Positions 1-12,400 of a stretch of DNA of 64,000 nucleotides are shown in pieces. The position numbers and the translations under genes were made by a program. The notes under the pieces are model-generated. The model was given only the letters and a program-made list of their open reading frames with translations, had not been told where the DNA came from and ran no database searches. Numbering within the stretch: the stretch's first letter is position 1; each line of letters starts with the position of its first letter. The stretch is from Sapria himalayana (taxonomy: Eukaryota > Streptophyta > Magnoliopsida > Malpighiales > Rafflesiaceae), in contig JAREIK010001718.1 in NCBI GenBank assembly GCA_029783825.1, positions 1,503,898 to 1,567,897 on the forward strand, read 5' to 3'.

Positions 1-1720
1 TAATTGGGATGCAATCCTATGTTCTAATAAGTAGTCCTGAAACTCTTCCAAGAGGTACTATTCACCATGATCAAATCATAATATTTTAAGGTATTTATTG
101 AGATGCTTCTCTATTTATATCATATTCTCTTTGAATTTCTCAAAGGTTTTGAACTTATGACATATTAAATAAATATATCTATACCTGAGTAATCATCAAT
201 GAATGGATGGAATACTCAAAGCTGCCTCTCACTTATATATTCATGGGTCCACACAAATCTGAATGAACTAGTTCTAGCTATTCTTTAGTTATATAACCCT
301 AGCAATTAAGGCCCATTTGATCATATTTCCTTCTAAGGACTCATAGACTAGAAATACTTTCACTTTAAATGAACTCAAAGGTCAATCCTTAACAAGTCAC
401 AAGATCCATTTTAATTTTGTATGACCTAGGTGTAAGAGTTAGAGATATGTATGGTTAACATAGGAAAACTTCTCTCTTACATGGTATGATGTTAGTGTTA
501 TTCAATTCGTATCACTATATTGAAGGAGTGACATTATTAATAATATAAGGATTAATAATATAAGTATTATTTCATTGAACCATAATAAATAAACCTTTTA
601 TTTAAATAGATTATTACAAAATCATTGAATAGAAATGAATATTCATTCTTAACTAAACTAGAAACAAAAATAAAATTCTTTCTTATGGAAGATATGTCAA
701 GTTAGTCTTTTAAAATTAAAATTTTATATCTTTCAAAATGAATATCGTAATCTCCTACTATAATAGTTTCCATCTTTTTAGTATTGTCTATGTGGAGATT
801 TATCTCATCATCACTTATTTGTTTGGTTTTCTAAAACTACTATAAAAAATTGCAAATGTGATTAGTGGCTTTTCATATCTACATACTTGGTATTGATAGA
901 TACTACTATTAAACATGTATCAACTACTAGTAAATAAGATTTACCTTAATTGTATAACTTACTAAGATAAACTAGATACTACTTGTTCCAATGTCTTGAT
1001 TGCTTGTAATAAAAATATTTATCATTTGGAATTTCCACTCCCACTTGTGTTCTAGCAGCTACATGGGGAACATGAAAATATTTCTGAAACTTCTTTTTCT
1101 TACCTTTTGGCTTAAAAGAAGCATTTTAGTAACAAGGATGTGTAGTGGATTCTAGATAAAACTTTTAGCTAACACCAATTCCTTAAGCAATTGTGCCGAT
1201 GTCTACTTTAAGTTTTTTCATATTGTAGTTTAGGAAAATTTTCTTTTATGAATCTAGTAGTGATTAGAGAATAATATATATCTAGGAATACTTATCAATT
1301 TTAGCTGAGGATTTCTAGTACATTTAAAAAGCCAATCATATTTAGAATAAGATCCCTTATTCGAGCGTTTTCATCCATTATAGTATTCATCACATTTTCA
1401 TAGTATTCTTCTTGACATTATGAGTCTAATTTCATAATATTTCTTTGGGATTAGACATCATATCATAAGCAGTCGGCATGGATTGATGCTGATGTTAGAT
1501 TATTTTTGACATAGAAGCTAAAAAATAAAACTTAGACATCTCATTAGAGTTTACCCACCTCTCATAAATCTTGGCTTCCTGTTCGGTTGCTCCTTCATGA
1601 AGTTTATCCGATCAAAGATCTGTGAGTATAAACTTATAGTTCTCAACAGTTAGAACAATGTTAGAATTTTTTTCAATTTATGTAATTTATTTAATCAAGT
1701 TTATTTTCCATTATAATAGT
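1..1720 (-). pseudogene. Decayed Ty1/copia gag-pol polyprotein, cut by the window edge
   Basis: Read on the minus strand, this is a heavily frameshifted copia polyprotein. From about 1,640 down to 1,440 is a gag segment with residues like EQEAKIYERWVNSNEMSKF and a following HQHQSMPTAYDMM motif. At about 1,140-1,050 is a lysine-rich linker (KPKGKKKK). Near 1,025-955 is a degenerate zinc knuckle (YFYYKQSRHWNK). Near 890 is a protease remnant resembling VVDSGAT. At about 330-180 is the integrase core with HSDLCGPM and traces of the IDDYSR region. In the first 60 bases is the segment resembling GEYL..EF..YL, around the second catalytic Asp of integrase. Domain order is copia type (gag, protease, integrase) and the reverse transcriptase would lie beyond position 1. 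Many stops and frameshifts show it is long dead. The assignment is firm; exact ends are not visible. Confidence 0.8.
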
Positions 1721-2464
1721 GGCAAGTAGATTAAAAGTCATTTTTTTAATACTTGAAAAATTACTAGTTGGTTAAAATTTGAATTTCATTTCAAGTATTA
1801 ATTCCCTCTACCAATTCTTAAATTGAATCTATCATAAGTATGAAACACTATAAACAACAAGCCTCAATGGGAGGAAGCATACTATTCATCATCTGTCTAG
1901 ACATGCTAATTCCTTTTAACCTTGTTATTTAGATAATAGTCCATATCAAATAAAATTAAATAGATGACTTAGCTTTGATCTTGTCAAAAATAATAGTGCC
2001 TCAGATGGAAATGATACTATTATTTTTAGCTAAGTGTATACCATCACATAATTCTAAACTAGTTCTTCTTAATAATTACTTAAGATGGTGAATTAATTTA
2101 TTTTAACAATTTGTTTTATTACCTCATGGTGGTTTGTACTTAGTGCACCCACATATTACTTAGTCTGATAAGGAGAAGATATATATACCAACATGCTATT
2201 CAACTTGCATAATTACAAACAAGTCATGAAGACCATGTAATTCATACACGTTGAACTCTCTTGCCCACTTAATGTTTTTGGTAAGATTGGGGTTTAACAT
2301 AATAAATAGGAAATTGATTCTAAAAAAGATATATCTTAAAACAAGAATTAGTTTTAATTATTTTCCATTTTATTATCAAAAATGTTATCTTTTATTTGAA
2401 CACGTATTCATATGAGTGCGATGTGATTTTTTAATACAACCATCATAAAAGATGTTACACATAT
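1721..2464. other. AT-rich stretch without a recognisable gene
   Basis: This lies between the gag relic and the minisatellites. It may be the untranslated leader of the same minus-strand copia element, because a primer-binding-site-like sequence lies at 3,376-3,387. No coding motif was seen. Confidence 0.4.
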
Positions 2465-2639
2465 TCGATATTCATATTGAATGGCATCACATCCATTTAT
2501 GATACATGTTATCATATTCTGTCATGATACACGTGATCAAATCCATTCACGAATCATGACAATACATTCATTCATGATATATGGAATTACATCCATTCAA
2601 GAAACATGTTATCACACACATTCATGAAGCATGGCATCA
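2465..2639. repeat. 25-bp minisatellite, seven units
   Basis: Six contiguous 25-bp units (2,490-2,514, 2,515-2,539, 2,540-2,564, 2,565-2,589, 2,590-2,614, 2,615-2,639) and one more diverged unit at 2,465-2,489 keep exact 25-bp spacing. The core reads approximately CATCCATTCATGAAACATG followed by TTATCA. A partial unit continues at 2,640 and a weaker one may precede 2,465. Units differ at several positions but there are no length changes among them. Confidence 0.85.
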
Positions 2640-2899
2640 CATCTATGTATAGATAACTGCCCATTCTACTTTAGAAAATTCTTTTTTGGAAGTTAAGGTT
2701 TGGGGCAGCACCCTAATGAGGTTCGACCTGCTTGGTCAGGTCATAGTAGTTCATGAGCAATGCCCTCGAAACCTAAATGAAATCTATGTTAATTATCACT
2801 TAGTTTTCTTTTTGTCTCTAAAAGTGATGTCATTTCGCCATCACTTTTGAAATGACATTCACAGAGATTACCACAATCTTTGCAACAACACATTTAGTC

Positions 2900-3115
2900 A
2901 CTGCAAGCTCTATTGTCGTCAAGGTTCACAACCATGAGCTACATTGCATTCTACTTTTGCCACTATGAGCTCTACCATGGTCACTTTTTGCCTCCATGAC
3001 CTCCATCATAGTTGCTAGTTGTTACCATGAGCTCTACTACGATCATCTTTTTTCACCATGAGCTCCACCATATCCCATATTTGCCACCATGAGCTCTACT
3101 GTTGCCTTTGCCTCC
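2900..3115. repeat. 31-bp minisatellite with ATGAGCTCTACC core
   Basis: ATGAGCTCTACC-like cores recur at about 2,934, 2,964, 2,995, 3,027, 3,058 and 3,089, spaced 30-32 bp, with a weaker copy near 2,905. Each unit also carries a pyrimidine-rich tail such as CTTTTTGCC. The period is not a multiple of three, so a coding role is unlikely. Confidence 0.8.
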
Positions 3116-3375
3116 ATTTACATCTTATTTACTTAAATAAAATTTTAAAAATTACAACCCATATGATTTTAAACATCACACAAAATATACACAAAATAAC
3201 GACCTCAAAATTAATTTACATAAAAACACATCCAAATGTATCACCATTCAATCACAAAAGCTAGGTTTTCATTTGCCTAATAGAGGTTAGAATGCCTCTA
3301 TTTAAGTTAATTCACAAACCCATTCCATAATTCAAATAAAAACTTTATTAATCAACATGCAGTATCATAATTGAG

Positions 3376-3387
3376 GCTCTAATACCA
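3376..3387 (-). other. Primer-binding-site-like sequence (initiator tRNA-Met)
   Basis: The minus strand reads TGGTATTAGAGC, one mismatch from TGGTATCAGAGC, the usual plant copia primer binding site for initiator tRNA-Met. A TGTTAGGG start typical of an inverted copia LTR follows at 3,389 on the plus strand. The orientation agrees with the gag-pol relic at 1-1,720. Confidence 0.6.
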
Positions 3388-3388
3388 T

Positions 3389-3840
3389 TGTTAGGGATAA
3401 AATTCATTAATCGAGTATTAATGTAATTGTGTGGATTACATACCTTAAGATCACATGCTCTATATTTACCTAAACCCATTTCCATATATCCTGCTCCAAT
3501 TTCATGAAGAAGAACTAGGCATGGCTCTATTCTCTTCAGCTATAAAACATGAACCAAAATAAAAAATAAATGAACATGTTACATCACTTTTAAAAAAGTC
3601 ATATGATATTTCTCTTTTATTTTATACTTCATTTATTTTAAAGATTATCATTATATATATATATATATATAATAATCAAATAATTAATTTGATTTTTATT
3701 CAAATTAATCAAACAATTATTAATATGATTTTAATCAAATTAATCACTAGATTTTACAAATATATATACTATAAATAAATAAATAAATAAAATCTTTAAT
3801 TATAATTAAAATGTTTCTTATTATACTAGATTTACCTACA
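3389..3840 (-). repeat. Probable 5' LTR remnant of the minus-strand copia relic
   Basis: The segment begins TGTTAGGG immediately beyond the PBS-like site, as expected for the end of an inverted LTR. The other end was not found: no matching LTR copy and no target duplication were seen, so the right limit is a guess. It holds a short (AT)n run near 3,650-3,670. Confidence 0.35.
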
Positions 3841-4303
3841 ATAGGAATATTGGCTAAAATAAAATAGGCTCACAATGTAAATGATGTTATACCATTTCTA
3901 TAAAATCTGATTCATTTAAGAATTATAATTATACTCTCTCATTTATTCAAAATAAGTTGATCATGTTGTTATTTAATATTTATAACTCCTTATGTTAAGA
4001 TTATAGATACTAATCAATTAAATTAAATTATTAACAATCTAATGTAGTCAATCTATTATTATTCTTTAGAAACCTTTCTTATAACTTATTTGATAGGAAA
4101 ATCAAAATCTATATGTAGGATTTGGCAATATCAAAAAATATAAAGCATCCTCAAGAAAGTATCATCAATTCATTTGATATGACATAGTTTTCATCAATAA
4201 TTAATATTTTGATATAGTTAATAAAGTTATTCAGCTCATTGTGTTTATTAATTTATTTATAGATCTAACTATGTATGAATCAAAATAACAATTAGCAAAT
4301 ACA

Positions 4304-4359
<56 letters not shown>

Positions 4360-5480
4360 TTCAAGATTAATAGTAATAATATTCATAATAATGATAATGT
4401 ATTTTTATTTTATATGTTAGTACAAAACAAGCACACTGTGGTGTTCATGTTCAATACACATAAGTGTGCTAGCACAAAAAGTTAGCATTTCATTATTCTC
4501 CATAGTCACAAGCCTTTTAAAATCTTATGTTATATTCATACCAATAGAGTGTTCAAATCCATCTAAATTATGAATAGTAGGTTTATATTTTATAAAACTT
4601 ATGCATAATAAATGACACATGCATATATATTTTAAAATATAATCTTTATTTCATTATAAATTCATTTATTAGAAAAATAATAAAATAAACTCAACTTACA
4701 AATTAAAAGAAAATAATAAAAAATGGCATTTAGTATAACTATAATTCCAATAGTTATTGGCTTCCTACCACGAGGACTCATTTTTTGACCATAACCATGT
4801 GGGAATCCTTTGTAGCCTTGCTTGGGAAATGATTGACTAATACAACATTGAAAGAAGTGATTATTGTTGGTCATGCTAACCAATAGTCATAGACTATGCC
4901 AGGACGATGGATATGTTTGGTCCAAAAAAACTCATTCAATCAATCAATTACTAAGCAAATATGTAGGTTGAAAGAGAATTTTTTAGCCCTAGGGGAAAAC
5001 TCTTCATGCAGATAGGTCAATTTCACACAAACTAAATCTTTCCATAAAAAGGTATAAACATGGATCAAAAGGGGTACCTGGAATAAAGTAGGTATCTTAT
5101 GAATTTTGGGAGTCATGGTCTAATGAGTATTTAAACAAGCTATTCAAGCACGTTTCTTTCCAAAAGGAAATCCTAAAATGGGCTATTCCATTCTCTATCA
5201 AAATATCAATCTCAATTTTATATAAGCCAACAAATCATTGAGACAGATAAATTTTATATCTAAAACCATTTTGGTTTCATGTATGTAAAGAATAAGTCTT
5301 GATTTTCTCAATAGCTACCCTTGGAAATGAACAATGATAAATACGTTATAAACCATCCCTACTTATTCCTATTCTTTCATGCCCTTATCTTCTTCATTCT
5401 TTCTCAAAATATGGGTTGGGCTTATGGATAAAAAGTGTTAGTTGTTTGAAAAGTAAAAATGTGAGAAAAATTCTATTTGA
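3841..5480. other. AT-rich intergenic stretch with (AC)24
   Basis: An uninterrupted (AC)24 microsatellite lies at 4,307-4,354. A short minus-strand open frame at 4,662-4,883 (73 codons) has no recognisable motif. The rest is unassigned. Confidence 0.5.
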
Positions 5481-5489
5481 AGCAATTGA

Positions 5490-5650
5490 TGCACATCTAA
5501 AGTTGCTTCATCCCGATTGGCTCTTGCTCATAGGTGAGTGGAATATTTCTCCATATGGCAAGAAAGTCATCAATTGAGTCATCTTGATGCTGCTTGGTTT
5601 TGTCAATTCTATCACACCTACAATTGTATGTGTACATTTCAAGCTAACTC
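5490..5650 (-). pseudogene. Possible LTR-retrotransposon gag fragment
   Basis: The minus strand can be read for about 50 codons around DDSIDDFLAIWRNI, followed by a possible MCIN motif. The pattern is reminiscent of plant LTR-retrotransposon gag proteins. It is short, ends at stop codons and has no flanking support, so the call is tentative; it could equally be chance. Confidence 0.22.
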
Positions 5651-5779
5651 GAAAGCACAACCAATACTTTCTTTTCTTTTAGTTTTGATGATGGATAATA
5701 TTATTCAATGTTTCGAGTAGCTGAGTAATATGATTTTGTTATAATTTCAAAACTTTTTATTTATTGTATAACACCAAAA

Positions 5780-7130
5780 GTTCATTAAGCTATTATATAT
5801 GTCTTATAGAAATCCACACAAATATGGGTCATACAAGTAATATAGTTGATATAAATTTAAGTATCAATTTCATAGAAATTATATGAGCAATTTGAACAAT
5901 TATAGTGAAATAACTACTATTATATATATCATATTTGTTTGTTAGACATATTGTAGAATGATATAAATTTCTCATTTTCCTCATTAGCATACAAGGTAAT
6001 TATCAACCATGGAATGTCACTTCCAAGGATCATCCCTTTGTAGTCATATCTTTAGTATTTTTTACTATCAAAACAATATTTACTTTGTTCATGGATCTTC
6101 ATCATTTCTATTTCTTTTAGAGAATATGTCAATTATCCTTAATGACCAATTTGAGTGTGTATATATAATCTATGACCTCAATAATCATGAAGACTAAAAT
6201 AATTACCTCATAGTTGAAAATCTTAAACTTTCCTTGGCCTAAAAAATTGAATCTCAAACTTTCCTTTGAAAATCTTAAATTTCACCTTTTATATCATTAA
6301 GTTGGGTGAGGATGTTGCACTTAAGAAAAATCTCTTTTATATCATTAATTAATTTCACCTTTTGATGTTGCACTAGAGGAATTTCCTCTCTAGAACACAA
6401 TGTTGTGGCATCAAAGATTATCATGGCTGAGATAATTCCTCTCTAGAACACAAAGTCACAACAGCAACAATGCTATGACTAAAATAATTCTTTGCAAACA
6501 AAGTCATGCACAACAAGAATATTATGGCTAAGCTCTAAAGATATTATTACAACTTTGTGAGAGTCTCAAAATTATCATTAATTGACATGATCACAAAATC
6601 TCGTTGGATGATGATCTCTTGTATAATGTAACTTTACAAATATATGAATTATATAAGTAATAAAGTAGATATAAGTATATATATTAATCTCACATGGATT
6701 GTGTAGATAGTTCAGTTAATCAATAGTGAACTAATTGCTACTCGAGTTGAATAGATGTACTTATTATTTGAAAAGATACTTAAACTCTAAGGTTGATTCA
6801 CATTTTTATGTATAATAATGTTTCTTTAATATTTGGTCAATGTTGTATTTGGTTGTTGGATGAATGATAGATTTGTATTAAAATTCCTATGTACCCTCTT
6901 GGCATATAAGGTGGCTATCATCCATGGAATGTCACTACCAAGGATGATTACCTCATAGTTGGCCCCTCAATATTTCAATTCAAAGTAATAAGTTGTTCCA
7001 TGCAAGGGTCATTTTCACATCTATACCTTTTAGGAAAAATGTGAAATATCCTTGATGATTGCTTTAAATTTATATCTTTATTCTCTAATCTTTAATAGTC
7101 TTAAAGACACAAAATAATATTGTACAAATT
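5780..7130. repeat. Diverged direct duplication of about 0.9 kb
   Basis: Two segments share the same order of landmarks. The text around TACAAGTAATATAG at about 5,833 recurs as ATAAGTAATAAAGTAG at about 6,650. The text CATGGAATGTCACTTCCAAG at about 6,008 recurs with one change at about 6,923. The offset grows from about 820 to 915 bp through indels. A third partial copy of the first landmark (GGGTCATACAAGTAGTAG) is present near 45,088. No coding function is evident. Confidence 0.6.
6397..6545. repeat. Diffuse palindromic repeat family, about 53-bp period
   Basis: Three successive units begin CTAGAACACAA or a variant, spaced about 53 bp. They contain degenerate GTCATGGCA and GCCATGAC half-palindromes. 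This is one cluster of a family that recurs through 6.4-14.2 kb and again at 45.3-48.6 kb. Confidence 0.55.
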
Positions 7131-7980
7131 GTGTTTGTGGTTCCAGCTTTATTAGTACCATACTCATGATAATTAGCATATATCTTTTCATGAATCTCCC
7201 ATATAAAAGTCATACAAAAGGAAAGGACTTCCAGAGCTGTCACAACCTTATTAAACTACCCCATTTGCATGTGTTTCATGGTGTATTTGTCACTATTCAT
7301 CATAATCAACACTCAATTATCACATCATGGTGAAACTTTTAGGTTAGACAAACTACTTAACCCTCACATTACTTAAAGGGTAGTTCTTCTAGAAAGTACA
7401 CAATGGATTGGTCTTAAATATATTAATATATTTGGCTTTGTAAGTATCATATTCGTAATGATAAAACTTACCTCAACTTTGGGTCTTCAAACTTTAGTTT
7501 ATTTGATATAATAAGATAAAATGGGATGCTACTTCATTCTCACCATACCATGTGAATATATATCATGACTTACCTATCACCATCAATCATTGTGGACATG
7601 CATAAATTTATGTATTTGTGAAAACCCTAAGTATCAGTTCTATTATGTATCCAAATCCATCAACATCAAAAGAAAAACATAAATACAAATATAAATTCAT
7701 AAATTTGTTAATTTATTAGAACATAATATATTCACCAACCCTAGATCTCAATTTAGCTAAAAAATGGGTAGAAAATCATGCAAGAAGTGTTTAGAGATAT
7801 TTCATAAATTTGAGGGTTCTCAATGATGCCTAGGGTTGGTGAATCGAGTTCATGGTTTTATCTCTTCAAATCTTCTTTGAAGTATTTATGTTGTGACATT
7901 GGGAGTGACCATAATTGATATTTATACTCACTATAATTACTCAAAATAACACAAAGTTGAGATAATAGAATTTATTATTG
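7131..7980. other. Intergenic, nothing recognised
   Basis: AT-rich sequence without a motif, open frame of note or clear repeat. Confidence 0.5.
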
Positions 7981-7984
7981 CTTT

Positions 7985-8160
7985 GGTCTTTGCTTTCTGA
8001 GCAAAATGTCATGGCATTGAGATTGCCATGACTGAGATAGTTATCCTCTATAATACAAAGTCACATCATTGGTCTCTAGAGCACAAAATTATAATATTAG
8101 AAAACACGAGCAAGGTAAGTACTCTCTATAACAAAAAGACATAGTAGAAAATAAAGTAAT
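7985..8160. repeat. Diffuse palindromic repeat cluster with a perfect hairpin
   Basis: At 8,008-8,032 GTCATGGCA and TGCCATGAC form a perfect 9-bp inverted repeat around a 7-base loop. The following units (CTCTATAATACAAAGTCAC, CTCTAGAGCACAAAATTA) repeat the CTCTAGAACACAAAGTC core at about 50-bp intervals. Confidence 0.6.
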
Positions 8161-9181
8161 GACTCAACACTTAGTATTTTGGCCCTACATCAAATAAGTT
8201 ATGGCTTTGAAAATTGCTACAACTATTTGTACCAGTGAGGTACTTGGTTGCCATAATAAAAAAAACAATATCATAGCTATTAAGTATTTTAGAGATAGTG
8301 TGATGGTGACTCCAAAAAAAATATCATGATCATGATGATTATCTTGCATAGAAAAATAATTATTTCAACTAGGGGTCAGAGTTGTGGCATACAAAGAATA
8401 TCATGACTATTTTTTTTGTAGAGTTATGACAAAGAAAGGAAACAACAACAACTTAAGAAATATTTTGGAATGTGTATGTCTCCCCACCAAGCCTTTGCTC
8501 CACCGAGTCTATTAATTATACCAAATATCATGATGATTTTATTATCATTCATCAAATTTTTTAAAAATAAGAATTTATTAAAATCATTCCAATAAATATT
8601 AGAATAAGTACATACACAATAAGATAAACTTGTCAAATGACCTAAAATATTTGATACGTAGAGTACTTAACAAGCACATAATCATTGTGTAAAAGAAAGA
8701 TGTGACTAAAAATTACTTGGTATTGTATAATCTTGGTTCTATAAAGCATATGTTGTGGCACGGGATAATGTCATGCCTACTTGTTTTGGTTTGGCATTTG
8801 GTTGCCACAACATATAAATAATATAATGGCCAAATTATATATAAAACTAATACAATAAGATTCTAAGATAATATTATGGTCATGAATAATATATTACTCA
8901 ATGAAAGATTATAAAAATTGAGTGGTAGAGTCATAATATGCAATGAATGACTTACTTATTTATAGAGTCATGGCCAAGAAAAAAGTATGTGATTTCTCAT
9001 CAGATATGTACTAGTATAGAAATATTATAACATTAGAAATATAATGACTTCTTCCATACTCTTCTACTCTCCATTTTAGTTTTCCACCAAGTCCACAATT
9101 TATACCTAAATTATATTTGATTTCATTTTTATTCATCTAAATATATCAAAATATAACTTAGTTAATACTTTCATTTAAGGC
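8161..9181. other. Intergenic with scattered palindromic-repeat remnants
   Basis: Degenerate copies of the CATGAC/GTCATGG core are scattered here. No gene is recognised. Confidence 0.45.
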
Positions 9182-9426
9182 TCATTTTTTGTACAACCAT
9201 ATCATAAAAATAATCAAAAATACACATCCCCCCGTCCCCCGTATCCCGAACCGCTCGGACAGGCAAGCCCGAGCGGGCCAGGCAAGGCACGGCACGACTC
9301 GCCGTGTCTGCGGGCCGGGCACGACAAGGTACAGTAACCGTGCCGTGCCTGGCCCGGCACGGAAGCACGATCGTGCCCTAAAAAAATAGGCCGGGCCGGC
9401 CCGTCCTTGCCCGTTTGACACCTCTA
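9182..9426. mobile_element. Truncated hAT/Dart-like element end
   Basis: The right end reads GCCCGTTTGACACCTCTA, the inverse of the TAGAGGTGTCAAACGGGC terminus seen on the two complete hAT elements in this window. The inner 200 bp is a GC-rich island with GGCACGGC-type subterminal repeats and shares the block around GGTTACTGTACC with the MITE at 36.8 kb. No opposite terminus and no 8-bp duplication of the flanking GTTATAAG were found, so the left part has been lost. Open frames across it are products of GC-rich repeats. Confidence 0.75.
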
Positions 9427-11490
9427 GTTATAAGATAGGTTCAACATATATTATTGGCTAAAGTTTTACACAAATAGTTATGGGAATATTCATACATCAT
9501 GATTTACCATCTCATTGGAATAATCATTTCATTGTGTAATATATATTTTTTTGCTATGAGACTTTCTTGGAGTCAGCCACACTAGCTCATAATATTTTTT
9601 ATGACTACGATATTAATTCTATATCACAACAACTAAGTACTCCATAGGTGCTCAAAGTTGTGGCAAGCATCTAGTATAATGACTTTCTCATTACAGATCC
9701 ATCAAGTCTAAGGAAAAAGTCAAGTTAGTATCCCCAACTTCATAACTTTTAGCTACAAAAAGTTCCATAGAGCAATACTTGAGCTACAACCATTTCAATA
9801 ACCATGATTCTTTGCTCTACAGAAATGATCAAAGTCATGACTTATTTCTAAAGCCATGACTTTTGAGTTATAGAGATTAAATGCATAAGCAGTGACCATT
9901 ATCAATTATATGATTAAGTGTTATATAGGCAAAATGTATAGCCATAGTCATTCTCAGTGCCATGGACATCTAATGTAAGTGAGATATCCAAGCTACATCA
10001 TATTCCTAGTGTCACTTTATGTTCTAGAGATAAAATATGTAGCCGTAGTCATTCTCAATGTTATGATATTCTAAAGAAAGAAAGAACTAAAGTAACAACT
10101 CTTCCCAAAAAGAAAACTATCAACTTAAATTTCACACAGCCATTTGAGTATAAAGGAAAAAATATGAAATACAAAAAGATAATTTTAAGGCATGAGAATA
10201 GTGGTGCAAAGCTAGGGTTTTGATAGTAAAATTTTGTCCAACCTTAGGAGAGATCCATGAGCAAAAAGGTGATGCATGACACAAAATATATCTTTTATTA
10301 CCTCTTGTAAATTTCTTTCTAATGTCAAGCTAAATTGAGATCTTAGATCATTGTATTTGATTATGTGTAATAATTACTTAATGGAAGAATTTTATATTTG
10401 ATTTTGTTGTGAATTGGATATTGATAAATATGGTATTAAACTATTAATCATGTGAGGTATGTTAATTGACCTTCAATTAATGTGAATGTTTTATAAAATA
10501 TTTTTCTAAGAGGTTTTCCTTTAGTGTGTGAGTCACATGTCTTCATGGTAGAGAGTGACAATTATTGAATAAGACACATAGATAGGAGATGACTCATAAG
10601 GTAGTGACAGTCCTATAAGTTCCTTTCTATTATTTGATTACTACTAGTGAGATTTAAAAGAAGACATATGTTAATTATGCGAGTATAATACTTATAAAGC
10701 TAAAAGTATATTTTTTTTAAAAACCACATCAATTTACATCTATATGACACATGAGATTGGAAAAAAATACACATATGATGAAATTGTAAAGGGAAATTAA
10801 TTAGTTTCTTAAAAGGCAAGGACTTGTGAATAACTATCGAGCATGAATGAATTATTATTTTGGTAATACAATACCAATATGATAGCTACAAGGTGATCAT
10901 TATTAGGAAAGATATAATAGCTGATAACCATCTTGTATACCAATAGTGCGCTAGAACATTTTTACAATAATCATATATTCGTTATATAAGCAAGCATAAA
11001 TATATCTAAACTATTTAAATATGATATCAATCCTAATCGAGAATTAGTTCATCTAAGATATGTAAAATAGATTGGTTTATAAATGTATTCATATTTTGGC
11101 TTCAACAATTCAAACTCATAATGATTAACATACATAAATTTTAGGGTTTAACATATATATTTATGTCATGTATCATAGCCAAAATGTCTATCATTTCCTT
11201 CCTACCATATACGTGAGTGAGTCTCATGGATTACATGGTACCATCTACCATGGAAAACTAGCATATATATACTAATAGTTAAAACCTTAGTTCAGGTTAT
11301 ATCAAATCACTCATTTATCAATATCCATAACTCTAGAGATTAGCAATAAGTCTTGCATCCCTTACTTACTTTTGGATCCCCTAGGGAGTACAAAATTAAC
11401 TTTTAGGATTTAGTAGCTATGGTAACTTTGCTTGTTGCGTGAAGGGAGAGAAAGAATATTTGAGAAATATCTCTAAAATTGTCTATATTT
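9427..11490. other. Intergenic with weak roughly 100-bp repeats near 9.93-10.07 kb
   Basis: The text AGCCATAGTCATTCTCAGTG near 9,940 recurs as AGCCGTAGTCATTCTCAATG near 10,041. A plus-strand frame at 9,957-10,223 runs through this repeat and resembles no known protein. The rest is unassigned. Confidence 0.45.
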
Positions 11491-11499
11491 TACTTTATA

Positions 11500-12400
11500 C
11501 TCAAGCAATGTTGTATTAGTCTATGTAGAATGTCATAGATTTCAAAAAGAATGTCACAACTTTGGTCTTCATCTCTTAAGCTTGAGTTCATGAATCTAAA
11601 AAATGATCATGACTCTGGAATGAATCCTAACTTTCTATAACACCAAATTATGGCACTAGTAATGACCATAACATGGGTCTAATGTTTATGTAACACAAAG
11701 TTATTGTATTGTTAAATGATTACATTTCATGCATTTTTCTTCTAATATTTCATAGATTTTCTTGGTTCTAGGAAATAGCCATACTATGGTAAAAGGAATC
11801 TCATATTTTTATATGGCCGCTAGGCTATGAAAATATTAGATCATTAGTATTGGCCTTTCTCAATTATCAAATGGCCACGACACTAGGAAATAGTCATGAT
11901 ACTAATAAAGTCTCTCTTGTATATCATTGGTTGTTATACTAGGAAATAGCCGAGGTACAAAATTTGTCCTTCATATGTATCGAATATCCACAATGTTGTG
12001 AATGCCCACGATACTATTCTTCACTTTGCTTATATATCATGTTTCCATAGTTTTGCAAGGATGTTGTGGCACTAGAAATTAGCATGTATGTAATAGTCAT
12101 GATTTTGTCTTCCTTTGAGGATAAGAGTAATGACCTAATGGAATAGTCATACTTAAAGAATATCATCTATAACTTTAAGTATCTCAAAAGTCATAGTGCT
12201 GAATAGCTACTATTACTTTGAATTGAATATTTTTAGCTATGTAACTTTCTATAGCTCAAAAGCTATGATTTTTTAAAATGGTCATGGCTCTGACTTTAGA
12301 CTACCAAGCCATTTTAAGATAAATTCATGATACTTAGACTTGTCCATGACTTTGAGCACTAGTAGGATACTTAGTTGCTATGACATAGAATTAATATTAT
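11500..12400. repeat. Diffuse palindromic repeat cluster
   Basis: Units of roughly 60-75 bp contain variants of AAATAGCCATGATACTA and CAAAGTTATGGCACTAG. Divergence is high and indels are frequent. No open frame spans the region. Confidence 0.5.
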
